Assembly (NCBI GenBank): GCA_045594425.1
Contig: JAZNYK010000003.1
Coordinates: forward strand, 1-64,000
Source of the DNA: RGIG1681 sp045594425
GTDB taxonomy: Bacteria > Bacillota > Clostridia > Christensenellales > UBA1242
Direction: 5' to 3'
Length of the DNA: 64,000 bases
The position numbers and the translations under genes were made by a program. The notes beneath the pieces were generated by a model. It did no database searches and was not told the origin of the DNA. It was given only the letters and a program-made list of their open reading frames with translations. Below are positions 34,149 to 42,727 of the stretch, piece after piece. Every line of letters starts with the position of its first letter. Position 1 is the first letter of the stretch.

Positions 34149-35837
34149 ATGAGCAAATTAAACACAGGGTCTTTGATATCTCAAATAAAAGGATGTTTTG
34201 ACAAAGAGTCACAAATTGTTGAAACGCCACTTTGTGTTGATGGTGAAGATGTTGTGTTGTTTTATATTGAACCACTAATAGATAAAAAACTGTTTTCAGA
34301 AGGGGTTCTTGCACCAATTGAAAAGTTGGTTCAAAAATCAGAACAAAAATCTGCAAAACCTGAAGAAAATTATGAAAAAAATCAGCAAAAATCGCAAGAT
34401 ATAATAGATATTATCAAAAAACAAATAATTTCAGTTTCTGCTGTTGAGGAAATTGGTGATGTTACCGAAGCAATTGACAAATTGTTTTCTGGAAATGTTT
34501 TGGTTGTGAGCCAAAAGAAAATGTTGGTTTGTCCAGTTTATGGATTGCAAGCAAGGGGGGTTGAGGAACCTCCAACTTCAAGGGTGGTCAAGGGACCAAG
34601 AGAGGGTTTTGTTGAAGACCTGCCGAGAAATATTGGTCTTATAAGAAAGCGTTTAAAAACTCCAAACTTAAAAATAAAAGAACTTTGTGTTGGAAAACAA
34701 ACCAACACTCAAATTGCTATTGTTTATCTTGATGGAATCGCAAAACCTGACATTGTTAAAAAAGTTGAAGATAAAATTTCACAAATAAATATCGATGGAA
34801 TTATTGATTCATATTATATTGAGTCTTTTTTAGAAGAAGGAAAAATTAAATTTTTTAGGCGTGTGGGCAACACCGAAAAACCAGACGTTTTGTGCTCCAA
34901 AATTTTAGAAGGCAGGGTTGCGGTTTTGGTTGATGGTTCACCAATAGCGTTAACGGTTCCGTTTGTTTTAATTGAAGATTTGCAAAGCCCTGAAGATTAT
35001 TACACCATTCCAGCGCAAGCATCTTTTGTTAGGTTTATGCGTTTTATAGGACTAATTTTTGCAATATTAATCCCCGGTGTTTATGTGGCACTTCAAAGTT
35101 TTAACTATCGCATTTTGCCAATAAATTTTTTAATCACGCTTTTAAGCAGCATAGAAGGGCTTTCAGTTCCGCCACTGGTTGAACTTTTGCTGGTTTTGTT
35201 TTTGTTTGAAATTATCACTGAAGCCAGTCTGCAAATGCCAAGCTCACTGGGCATGGCTCTTTCAATTATCGGTGCACTAGCGCTCGGAAACACCGCTGTT
35301 GATGCGGGGATAATTTCACCACCATCAATTGTTATTGTTGCAATTTCAAGTGTTGCGCTTTACATAATACCGAACCAAATTTCTGAAACACGAATGCTCA
35401 GAGTGCTGTTTACTGTGATTGGTGGAATTGTTGGGCTTTATGGAATTGTTACCTCGTTTATCATTCTCACAACATACCTTTGTTCTGTTACAAGTTTTGG
35501 TGTTCCTTATCTTTCTCCAATTGCGCCATCTATAAAAAGTGACAAAAAAGATTTATTTATAAAACAGCCTGTTGAACACATGGACACCCGCCCAACTTTG
35601 ATTGTTGGTGAAAATAAAGTTAGACAACGTGAAACGCCACAAAACAAAAACACACAACAAGATTCAAAACAAAACAACAAAAACACAAACGCAAACAAAA
35701 CTCAAGAAAATAAACACAAAGAAAACCTTATTAAAAAAACTGCAAAAAATACATACGAAAATCAAAAAAATAATAAAAATTTAAACAAAAACCAACAAGA
35801 TTTTCTCGAGGTTAGGGGTGTGAATAATGACAAGTAG
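34149..35837 (+). CDS. Spore germination protein, GerA (GerAA) family
   Basis: The A subunit of an inner spore membrane nutrient germinant receptor. The 562 residues have an N-terminal hydrophilic domain (1-290), with KGPREGFVEDLPRNIGLIRKRL as a family hallmark, and DGSPIALTVPFVLIEDLQSPEDYY before the membrane part. About five membrane segments lie between residues 295 and 450. The last 90 residues are Asn/Lys/Gln-rich low complexity (NKNTQQDSKQNNKNTNANK), unusual for GerA. Its end overlaps the next gene by 11 bases. Ribosome site AAAGGAG. Confidence 0.92.
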   Translation: MSKLNTGSLISQIKGCFDKESQIVETPLCVDGEDVVLFYIEPLIDKKLFSEGVLAPIEKLVQKSEQKSAKPEENYEKNQQKSQDIIDIIKKQIISVSAVEEIGDVTEAIDKLFSGNVLVVSQKKMLVCPVYGLQARGVEEPPTSRVVKGPREGFVEDLPRNIGLIRKRLKTPNLKIKELCVGKQTNTQIAIVYLDGIAKPDIVKKVEDKISQINIDGIIDSYYIESFLEEGKIKFFRRVGNTEKPDVLCSKILEGRVAVLVDGSPIALTVPFVLIEDLQSPEDYYTIPAQASFVRFMRFIGLIFAILIPGVYVALQSFNYRILPINFLITLLSSIEGLSVPPLVELLLVLFLFEIITEASLQMPSSLGMALSIIGALALGNTAVDAGIISPPSIVIVAISSVALYIIPNQISETRMLRVLFTVIGGIVGLYGIVTSFIILTTYLCSVTSFGVPYLSPIAPSIKSDKKDLFIKQPVEHMDTRPTLIVGENKVRQRETPQNKNTQQDSKQNNKNTNANKTQENKHKENLIKKTAKNTYENQKNNKNLNKNQQDFLEVRGVNNDK

Positions 35838-36957
35838 GCAATTTTATATAATGCTTTTCATAACAACCATTTCATTAAAAGTTCAAAAACTGCCCAGCAT
35901 AATTTATGATGCACTTGGAAAAGATGGGTATCTTTTGCTTGCGTTTTATTTTGTTGTTGATATGGTTGGGATTGCTCTTGCATTTTATATTTTAAAACGC
36001 AAACAACAATTAACAGACGGCAAAAACTCCAAATTAAGCACTCTTTTTAAAAAGGGTTTAGTGTTTGTTATGGTTGTTTATTTTTTGGCTCAAGGGCTGC
36101 TTTTATTTGAGTCAATACAAAATTTGTTTGAGCATATTTTGTTTGATAATCTTTCATGGGTGGTGTTTGGATTGCTTTTGTTGTTTGCAGTTTTTTACAT
36201 TGCACACTCTGGCATAAAAAATATTGCTCGAAATTTTGAATTATATTTTTGGGTGATTTTAGTATCTTATGTAATCATCTCAATTTTCGGTGCAAGCAAA
36301 GCCGACTTTTCTGCGGTGCTTCCGTTTGAAACAATTGATGTTGGCAAAATCTTGAGTTATTTTGTAGATTTCAATTTATGGTTCGGTGATTTCTTTTTAA
36401 TATTATTTATGGGCAATCGTGCAAAAGATATCAAATTAAAATGGACCATGCTTGTTTACACTTTTTCAATTGCGTTTGTTATGCTTTTATTTGTTGAACT
36501 TAATGGAATCTATGGCGTTTACACATCCATGAAACCAGCACTTATCACAACAATAACGGAACAATCAATGCTTGGTGTAAACATTGGCAGGGTTGACTGG
36601 TTTTTGATTTTAATCACGGAAGTAGGAACTATTTTAAGTTGTGGAGTTTGTTTGTTTTTTGCAAAACAGTGTTTAAGATTTGTTTTTCCAAAAGCAAAAG
36701 ACACTTGGTTGTTAGCCGCATTAATGATTGCGCTTTATCTATTAGATGTGTTTTATCTTATCGACACTCACACAAGAATCGAAGTTCTTTCAGGCTATAT
36801 GAGTTATGTTTCAGCAGCCACCAAATGGGGAAGTTTTCTTTTGATGTTTGCAGTATGTTTGTTTTCAAAACAAAAAAATAAAAAGACAAAAAGTGATGAT
36901 GGTTTAAAATCTCAAAAAACAACAAAAAGGCAGGCGGTGTATGAAGAAAAAGTTTAA
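35827..36957 (+). CDS. Spore germination permease, GerAB family
   Basis: A 376-residue membrane protein with about ten helices, starting TSRQFYIMLFITTISLKVQK, the usual GerAB entry helix, and ending with a Lys-rich tail. It belongs to the APC-like amino acid permease superfamily and in germinant receptors carries the ligand site. It overlaps gerA upstream and gerC downstream, which ensures coupled translation of the receptor. Ligand cannot be told. Confidence 0.9.
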   Translation: MTSRQFYIMLFITTISLKVQKLPSIIYDALGKDGYLLLAFYFVVDMVGIALAFYILKRKQQLTDGKNSKLSTLFKKGLVFVMVVYFLAQGLLLFESIQNLFEHILFDNLSWVVFGLLLLFAVFYIAHSGIKNIARNFELYFWVILVSYVIISIFGASKADFSAVLPFETIDVGKILSYFVDFNLWFGDFFLILFMGNRAKDIKLKWTMLVYTFSIAFVMLLFVELNGIYGVYTSMKPALITTITEQSMLGVNIGRVDWFLILITEVGTILSCGVCLFFAKQCLRFVFPKAKDTWLLAALMIALYLLDVFYLIDTHTRIEVLSGYMSYVSAATKWGSFLLMFAVCLFSKQKNKKTKSDDGLKSQKTTKRQAVYEEKV

Positions 36958-38248
36958 AAAAAATTTAGGTCTGATTATTCTGCTTATTATTGCTTTGGTT
37001 TTTCCAACGAGTTTAAACTATCAAGCAAGGCTTAATATGAGAATCATTGTGACAGGTCTTGCAATTGATAAGTCAGGTGAAGATTATCAAGTTACCGCGC
37101 AGATTGTGAAAACATCTCCGGGGAATGAATCTCCAGGAACCAGCGCCCAAATAGACTTTATAACCGACAAAGCCCAAACTCTTTCAGAAGCGGTGTCAAA
37201 ACTTGCATATAAAGCCGGTAAGGTTTCTGCATTTTCACACACCAACTTTGTTGTTTTGGGAAAATCTATGTTTGAAGAAGATGTGACCAAGTGTTTAGAT
37301 TATTTTATTAGAGATAAAATCATTAAAAATTCCGCTCTTTTGTTGTTTGCTGGTGACAAGGCGGAGGATGAATTAAAAAAGACTAAAAACGTTGAATTAT
37401 CGGTGGGTTTAGGGCTTCAAAAAGTGTTTTTATTCAAAGAAAATGAAGGCGATGGTTTAATGATTACACTTATTGATTTTTTAAACCAAAACAAACTTTA
37501 TTCAAGGTCTGGCGTTGCAAGTGAGTTAAAATTTCACACCAATGAAGAAGCAAAGCAAAGCGAAGGTTCATCACAATCTGATGGTCAAAGTTCAACTTCG
37601 TCAAGCAGTTCAAGCGGGGAAGGTTCAAGTGAGCAGACAGGTTCGAAATCTTCGGCTGGTTCAAGTGACTCGTCTTCTGGGGGCTCTGGAAGTTCTGGTC
37701 AGAGCGAACAACAATATTTTGACCCAGAACCAGCAGTAGTTTGTTTTGTTGGCGGAAGGTTTGTTGGCAAACTAGAAGACACTGATAGCATAAAAGGTTA
37801 TATGCTTGGCAACCCAGCAACAAAAAAGAACGAAGTTATGCTTGAAAATGTGGTTAGTGGAAGGCTTAATGGTGATAAAATTGAAGTTATTATAAAGAAG
37901 AAAAAAAATAAGTTTGCGGTGCGTTATGAAAATGGCTCTCCGGTTCTAGACTTAAAAGTTATCATTGAAAAAGGTGAGATAAATGAAATTATGTCAGACC
38001 AAGTTATTGCAAATCTGAAGACGGAAGAATTTAATGCAATAAAAAAGGGCGTCAGTGACGCCGTGTCAAAACAAATTTCTGCTTGTTTTGAAAAATCAAA
38101 AGATTTTGGTTGTGATATTTTTAACGCATATGAAAAGGCATACAAATGGCATTATAACAAAACCCTTGAACTTTTTGATTCGCCAGAGGACTTTTTGAAA
38201 AGTCTAAAACTTAATGTGCTAGTTGAAATTAAACAACTTGATTATTAA
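36941..38248 (+). CDS. Spore germination protein, GerC family, lacking the lipobox cysteine
   Basis: A 435-residue GerC protein: after an N-terminal hydrophobic stretch (LGLIILLIIALVFPTSL, residues 9-25) comes MRIIVTGLAIDKSGEDYQVT, VSKLAYKAGKVSAFSHTNFV and YFIRDKIIKNSALLLF, the usual domain 1 pattern. Typical GerC is a lipoprotein with Cys after LxG; here no Cys follows the hydrophobic stretch, so it is probably anchored by an uncleaved helix. Residues about 205-250 are a Ser/Gly-rich insert (SSTSSSSSSGEGSSEQTG). Overlaps gerB by 17 bases. It is the last gene of the operon. Confidence 0.88.
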   Translation: MKKKFKKNLGLIILLIIALVFPTSLNYQARLNMRIIVTGLAIDKSGEDYQVTAQIVKTSPGNESPGTSAQIDFITDKAQTLSEAVSKLAYKAGKVSAFSHTNFVVLGKSMFEEDVTKCLDYFIRDKIIKNSALLLFAGDKAEDELKKTKNVELSVGLGLQKVFLFKENEGDGLMITLIDFLNQNKLYSRSGVASELKFHTNEEAKQSEGSSQSDGQSSTSSSSSSGEGSSEQTGSKSSAGSSDSSSGGSGSSGQSEQQYFDPEPAVVCFVGGRFVGKLEDTDSIKGYMLGNPATKKNEVMLENVVSGRLNGDKIEVIIKKKKNKFAVRYENGSPVLDLKVIIEKGEINEIMSDQVIANLKTEEFNAIKKGVSDAVSKQISACFEKSKDFGCDIFNAYEKAYKWHYNKTLELFDSPEDFLKSLKLNVLVEIKQLDY

Positions 38249-38254
38249 ACAAAA

Positions 38255-38286
38255 AAACACTCCTGTTTTTTAGGAGTGTTTTTATT
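38255..38286. terminator. Terminator between the ger operon and the P-type ATPase gene
   Basis: Stem AACACTCCT with AGGAGTGTT flanked by A- and T-runs, between converging genes. Confidence 0.9.
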
Positions 38287-38288
38287 TA

Positions 38289-41009
38289 TTAAAATTTAAC
38301 TTTATCCATCAACTTGTAAATAACTGTAATTATTGTTGGTGATGCAAATGCCAAAACAAGAACAAATAGCACATCTTCAACCACGAGTTGTGAGAATGGG
38401 ATAATGCCGAATGTTGTTGGCCAAGCAAAGATGCAGGTCACGCAAAGAATGAGCATTGCAGAGAACAAGAACACAGTGATTGGATTAAATGGTTTGCAAA
38501 GTCTGTAAAGCATTGCAAGACCTGTGAGTGTTAAAACAAGTGTAGACATTGTTTCAACAACTGAAATGTTGTCAGCAATTGATTCGTGAACGAAATAGTT
38601 AAATAGGTATACAGCGGCAACATTCAAAACAAGTGTGAGTGCACCGGGAAGTGCATTTTTGATAAGGTTGTAAATAAACTTACCTTCAATAGGCTTGTCG
38701 TTTGGCAGGAATGCCAATATAAACGAAGGAATACCAATTACAAACCATTCAAACAAAAGCATATTAGATGTTGTGAATGGGTAAGGTTGACGAATCACAA
38801 TAACAAGTATAGAGAAGATAATTGAGAACAACGTTTTCATAAAGAATAATGATGATGCTTTTTGAACGTTGTTAATAACTTTTCTTCCTTCAATAACTGT
38901 GTCAGGCATACTAGAAAAGTCTGAATTCATCAAAACCATGTGGCTCACACTTCTAACAGATTCACTTCCGCTTGCCATGGCAATAGAACAATCTGCTTCT
39001 TTAAGTGCCAAAATATCGTTAACGCCGTCACCGGTCATTGCCACAGTGTTGCCTTCGGTTTTCATGGTTTTAATTAAAAGCGCTTTTTGTTCTGGAGTAA
39101 CTCTGCCAAACACAGTGTATTTGTTAGCGGCTGCAATAACTTGTTTTTCTGAAAGCCCGTCAAGACTAATAAATGCATCTGTGCCTTCAACGCCAACACG
39201 TTTTGCAATTTCAGAAACTGTGAGTGGGTTGTCACCAGAAATGATTTTTACTTTAACGCCATTGTCTTTAAACCAAGCAATGGTTTTAGCGGCGTCTTCT
39301 CTGATGTGGTCTTCAAGAACAATAAGAGCAATTGCTTCTCTTTCTTCTGGAAGAGTGTCTTTTGAAATAGATTTTTTAGAATGTGCTAGAAGGAATGTTC
39401 TGTAACCATCTTTAGCATATTGCTCAACCATGGTTTGAAGTTTTTCATCCTTCATGTTAGGAATAACAAATTCAGGAGCACCCATAATATAGGTTCCTGC
39501 TTCATCAAAAGTAACTGCAGAAAGTTTTCTTGATGAAGAGAAAGGAATTGTTATTGTTGGGGTTAATTCTTTGTTATAGCCAAAGTAATTAATAAGTGCT
39601 TGGCTTGTTTGGTTGTTATCACCAAGTGCTGAAAGCATTGAACCCATAATTCTTTTAATGGTGTGTTGTGTGTTTGTAAGTTGAACACAGTTAAACACTT
39701 TCATAGTGCCATCGGTGATTGTTCCGGTTTTATCCAAACACAAAACATTTACACGAGCAAGCATTTCAACGCAATAAAGGTCTTGAACCAAGGCTTTCTT
39801 TCTTGCGAGTTTAATAACAGATACAGTAAGTGAAACAGAGCATAGAAGGAACATTCCCGCAGGAATCATGCCTATTGCAGAGCCTGCTGTTGTTGTGATT
39901 GCCGAAACAATATCACCATGGGCTTGGTTGCTGCTGTTTAAGAACATTAACACTGTAATTGGAACAATCAAGATACCAATAAGTTTAATGATGATTTTTA
40001 GTGAATTGAAAAGTTCTGATTTTGGTTTACGATATTTCTTTGCTGTTTGAGCAAGTTGTTGAATGTAGTTATTCAAACCAACTTTTTCAACTCTTGCGTG
40101 GCAGTGTCCAGAAACGACAAAACTTCCTGCAAGAAGTGTGTCACCAACTTTCTTTTTTATAGGAAGGCTTTCACCGGTAAGAACACTTTCGTTAACTTCA
40201 ATGTTGCCTTCAACAATAATGCAGTCAGCAACAATTTGTTTTCCGGTTGAAAGAACAACAATGTCGTCAATAACAACTTCTTCCATTGCAATGTTTTCTT
40301 CTTCACCATCTCTAACAACTTTTACAACAGGAGCAGTTAAAAGTGATAACTTTTCAATGGTTTTCTTTGCTCTGATTTCTTGAACAATTCCAATAATAAT
40401 ATTAATAAGAATTGTTGCCATGAACAAAATGTTGCTCCAAGGCTGTTTGTATATAATGTTAACAACAACAAGTGCAATAGCAATCAAGAAACACAAAATG
40501 TTAAAGAAGGTGAAAAGGTTTTCGCAAATAATGCTTCCAACAGTTTTAACGTTTGTGTTTGGGCTTTCATTTGTTTGACCTTTCAAAACTCTTTCTTGAA
40601 CCTGTTCACTTGTAAGACCATTTTGATAGTCTGTTTTAACACGCTTAACACGTTTTTGAACAATTGGTTCAGGTTTTTTCTTTTTTGTGTTTTCAAAAAC
40701 CATTTTAAAAACATCACGAAGTTTTGGTTCGCCATCGTCTTCAACTTCTTTTTCTTTCTTTTTCTTGTTTTTATCAATCTTTTTTGCTGACTTTAAGTCT
40801 GCTTTAGAAGTTTTTTCAGACGCTTTTTTTACAACGGTCTTTTTTTCTTGTTGAGGTTTTTGAGCATCTAACTCATTTTGGTCTGAATCAGATTCAAATT
40901 CTGTTGCTTTAGTTGGTTCGGAAATTTCAGAGGTTTCTTCAACTTCAGTTTCAACAACTTCAAGTTCTTCTGATTCTTGTTCAGATTGTAACTTATTTTT
41001 ATTCGACAT
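38289..41009 (-). CDS. Cation-transporting P-type ATPase (HAD-IC, CtpE-like)
   Basis: A 906-residue P-type ATPase. The first 140 residues are a charged, low-complexity cytoplasmic extension (acidic, then Lys-rich KKIDKNKKKKEKEVEDDGEP). The pump core has the TGES motif (SVLTGESLPIKK), phosphorylation site CLDKTGTITDG, hinge TGDGVNDILALKEADCSIAM and about ten membrane helices. There is no N-terminal heavy-metal domain and no CPC motif; helix 4 reads AGMFLLCS-like, as in the CtpE group linked to Ca2+ uptake in mycobacteria. Ion is therefore uncertain. Ribosome site GAGGGTG precedes the ATG at 41009. Single gene, convergent with the ger operon. Confidence 0.9.
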   Translation of the reverse strand: MSNKNKLQSEQESEELEVVETEVEETSEISEPTKATEFESDSDQNELDAQKPQQEKKTVVKKASEKTSKADLKSAKKIDKNKKKKEKEVEDDGEPKLRDVFKMVFENTKKKKPEPIVQKRVKRVKTDYQNGLTSEQVQERVLKGQTNESPNTNVKTVGSIICENLFTFFNILCFLIAIALVVVNIIYKQPWSNILFMATILINIIIGIVQEIRAKKTIEKLSLLTAPVVKVVRDGEEENIAMEEVVIDDIVVLSTGKQIVADCIIVEGNIEVNESVLTGESLPIKKKVGDTLLAGSFVVSGHCHARVEKVGLNNYIQQLAQTAKKYRKPKSELFNSLKIIIKLIGILIVPITVLMFLNSSNQAHGDIVSAITTTAGSAIGMIPAGMFLLCSVSLTVSVIKLARKKALVQDLYCVEMLARVNVLCLDKTGTITDGTMKVFNCVQLTNTQHTIKRIMGSMLSALGDNNQTSQALINYFGYNKELTPTITIPFSSSRKLSAVTFDEAGTYIMGAPEFVIPNMKDEKLQTMVEQYAKDGYRTFLLAHSKKSISKDTLPEEREAIALIVLEDHIREDAAKTIAWFKDNGVKVKIISGDNPLTVSEIAKRVGVEGTDAFISLDGLSEKQVIAAANKYTVFGRVTPEQKALLIKTMKTEGNTVAMTGDGVNDILALKEADCSIAMASGSESVRSVSHMVLMNSDFSSMPDTVIEGRKVINNVQKASSLFFMKTLFSIIFSILVIVIRQPYPFTTSNMLLFEWFVIGIPSFILAFLPNDKPIEGKFIYNLIKNALPGALTLVLNVAAVYLFNYFVHESIADNISVVETMSTLVLTLTGLAMLYRLCKPFNPITVFLFSAMLILCVTCIFAWPTTFGIIPFSQLVVEDVLFVLVLAFASPTIITVIYKLMDKVKF

Positions 41010-41235
41010 AGCACCCTCATTTTACGTAAGATTATAGTTAATATTATAAAATTTTTAACTTAAAAGTCAATTGCACGATACTAAATAATATTATTTAGTT
41101 GAAAAAATATTCTTTATGTTACAAAAATTACTTAAAGTGTTTTAAAACAAAGCAATAAGTTTTTTTAAATAAAGTAAATTATGCCCCAAACCAAGCAAAA
41201 GTTTTATGGCTTTATATATAAAAATAAAATAATAC

Positions 41236-41264
41236 TTGCAAAATCTAAAAAAGGGTGTTATAAT
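41236..41264 (+). promoter_or_regulatory. Promoter of rpsF-ssb-rpsR
   Basis: TTGCAA and TATAAT with 17-base spacing, about 70 nt before rpsF. The 41010-41235 stretch is AT-rich with no gene seen. Confidence 0.7.
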
Positions 41265-41341
41265 TCGATTACAATTCCTTGTATTGTGGCTATTTTTTTA
41301 TGCCCGCAATACCGAATGAGTCCAAAAGGAGGCTGATTAAC

Positions 41342-41623
41342 ATGAGAAATTACGAAGTTTTATACATCATCGATGGAACTCTTTCTGATGAAGATAAAGA
41401 AAAAGTTGTTCTTACTGTTAAAGAAGTTGTTGAAAAAGCAGGTGGCAAATGTGAAGAACCTGACAGATGGGGAATGAAAAAATACTCTTACCCAATCAAC
41501 TACAAAACAGAAGGCTACTACGTGTTGATGAATTTCACTGCTGAAGATTCTGCACCAGCAACAATCACAGGCAAACTCAACATCAACAGAAATGTTGTTA
41601 GACACATGATTGTCGCAAAATAG
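41342..41623 (+). CDS. rpsF: 30S ribosomal protein S6
   Basis: S6 binds S18 in the small subunit platform. The 93-residue protein begins MRNYEVLYIIDGTLSDED and contains WGMKKYSYPINYKTEGYYVL and ends NRNVVRHMIVAK, standard S6. AAAAGGAGG lies 9 bases before ATG 41342; an upstream in-frame start at 41279 would add an unrelated N-terminus. First gene of the classic rpsF-ssb-rpsR operon. Confidence 0.97.
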   Translation: MRNYEVLYIIDGTLSDEDKEKVVLTVKEVVEKAGGKCEEPDRWGMKKYSYPINYKTEGYYVLMNFTAEDSAPATITGKLNINRNVVRHMIVAK

Positions 41624-41653
41624 TTTTAAAAGATTAAACTTTAGGAGAAAACT

Positions 41654-42085
41654 ATGAATAAAGTAATTTTAGTTGGCAACTTAACAAGAGACCCTGAACT
41701 TATCACAACAAACAACGGCATCTCACTTTGCAGATTTAGTCTTGCAGTTCAAAGAAGATTTGCTGGTGAAAACGGCGAAAGAGAAGCAGATTTCATCAAC
41801 ATTGTTGTATGGCGTGGTCAAGCAGACAACTGCTATAAATACCTCAAAAAAGGCAGCAAAGCAGGCGTTGTTGGCTCAATCCAAACACGTTCTTATGACG
41901 GCACTGACGGAACAAAGAAATATTCAACCGAAGTTGTTGCTGAAGAAGTAGAATTTTTGTCAAGCAAGGGCGCAACAAATACTGACGATTTTGTTCAAGA
42001 AGCGCCAGCAGGTTCAAAATCTACAGGCAAGAGTGATATTGTTAACAAGTTCGAACCAATCGACGACGACAATTTACCATTTTAA
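41654..42085 (+). CDS. ssb: Single-stranded DNA-binding protein
   Basis: SSB coats single-stranded DNA in replication and repair. The 143 residues have the OB-fold start MNKVILVGNLTRDPEL, FSLAVQRRF, ADFINIVVWRGQADNC and the acidic tail ending in DDDNLPF, the protein-interaction tip. The linker is short. It sits between rpsF and rpsR as in most Firmicutes. Confidence 0.97.
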   Translation: MNKVILVGNLTRDPELITTNNGISLCRFSLAVQRRFAGENGEREADFINIVVWRGQADNCYKYLKKGSKAGVVGSIQTRSYDGTDGTKKYSTEVVAEEVEFLSSKGATNTDDFVQEAPAGSKSTGKSDIVNKFEPIDDDNLPF

Positions 42086-42098
42086 AAGGAGATAAAAC

Positions 42099-42368
42099 AT
42101 GGAAAGAAAATTTAAGAAAGAATCTTCTTATGATGATAAAAATCCTAACAAATTCCGTAAAGAATCAAAGAAAGTTTGTGCTTTCTGTGCAGAAAAGAGT
42201 GAAGGTATTGACTACAAAAACACTGCAAAACTCAGAAAGTATATGACAGAAAAAGGTAAAATCATTCCAAGAAGAACAACTGGTGTTTGTGCAAGACATC
42301 AAAGAGAACTTACTTCTGCTATTAAAAGAGCAAGAGTTATGGCTCTTTTACCATACAGAACTTTATAA
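42099..42368 (+). CDS. rpsR: 30S ribosomal protein S18, cysteine-containing form
   Basis: An 89-residue S18 with YKNTAKLRKYMTEKGKIIPRR and the C-terminal ARVMALLPYRTL. It keeps potential zinc ligands CAFCAEK and VCARH, so it is the C-plus form. Ribosome site AAAGGAG. The stop lies inside the first base pairs of the downstream repeat. Confidence 0.96.
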   Translation: MERKFKKESSYDDKNPNKFRKESKKVCAFCAEKSEGIDYKNTAKLRKYMTEKGKIIPRRTTGVCARHQRELTSAIKRARVMALLPYRTL

Positions 42369-42479
42369 TTGATTTAAAATCACGCACATTGCTGCGTTAC
42401 TTCAAAAAATCTAGACACTCATTTACGCCAAGTAAAATCGAGCCTAGATTTTTTTTGTGCCTTGCTCTGCACGCAATTT
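42367..42479. repeat. Imperfect palindromic interspersed repeat, full copy
   Basis: About 103 bp (42377-42479) can fold end to end. The outer arms (AAATCACGCAC and the complement of GCACGCAATTT) match imperfectly, and the inner arms AAAAAATCTAG (42404-42414) and CTAGATTTTTT (42444-42454) match perfectly. The first 33 bases (42367-42399) recur exactly at 42543-42575. It has no coding potential. It resembles a REP/MITE-like element. The T-run in the 3' arm could also end transcription of rpsR. Confidence 0.65.
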
Positions 42480-42542
42480 GTAAACCAATTATTTTTTATT
42501 TTACTCAATTTATTTGTCGATTATTTGGTGCGGAGCATATTA

Positions 42543-42606
42543 AATTGATTTAAAATCACGCACATTGCTGCGTTATATTAAAAATTTCCAGACACAATTA
42601 TGCCTG
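42543..42606. repeat. Partial second copy of the 42367 repeat
   Basis: The 33 bases 42543-42575 are identical to 42367-42399, and similarity continues loosely (AAAATTTCCAGACAC versus AAAAATCTAGACAC). The 3' half is missing. Between the copies, 42480-42542 is AT-rich and unremarkable; 42607-42727 holds a TATAAT at 42628-42633 and the dnaB leader. Confidence 0.7.
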
Positions 42607-42727
42607 TTTTTTTTGTTGTGAATAATGTATAATATAGTATGATTTTTAGATTGTTTATTGACAATAAATCGGCTTGTGGGTATACTAATGGCTATAAACA
42701 AAACTTGTTTTTTATGTGGAGAGACAA

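Noticed and set aside
40380..40790. 136-residue open frame on the plus strand
   Set aside because: It is antisense to the P-type ATPase gene and rich in Asn and Phe, a by-product of the Lys-rich extension on the other strand.
42480..42727. Extra gene or tRNA between rpsR and dnaB
   Set aside because: No open frame with a ribosome site and no cloverleaf; the region is explained by the repeats and a short dnaB leader.
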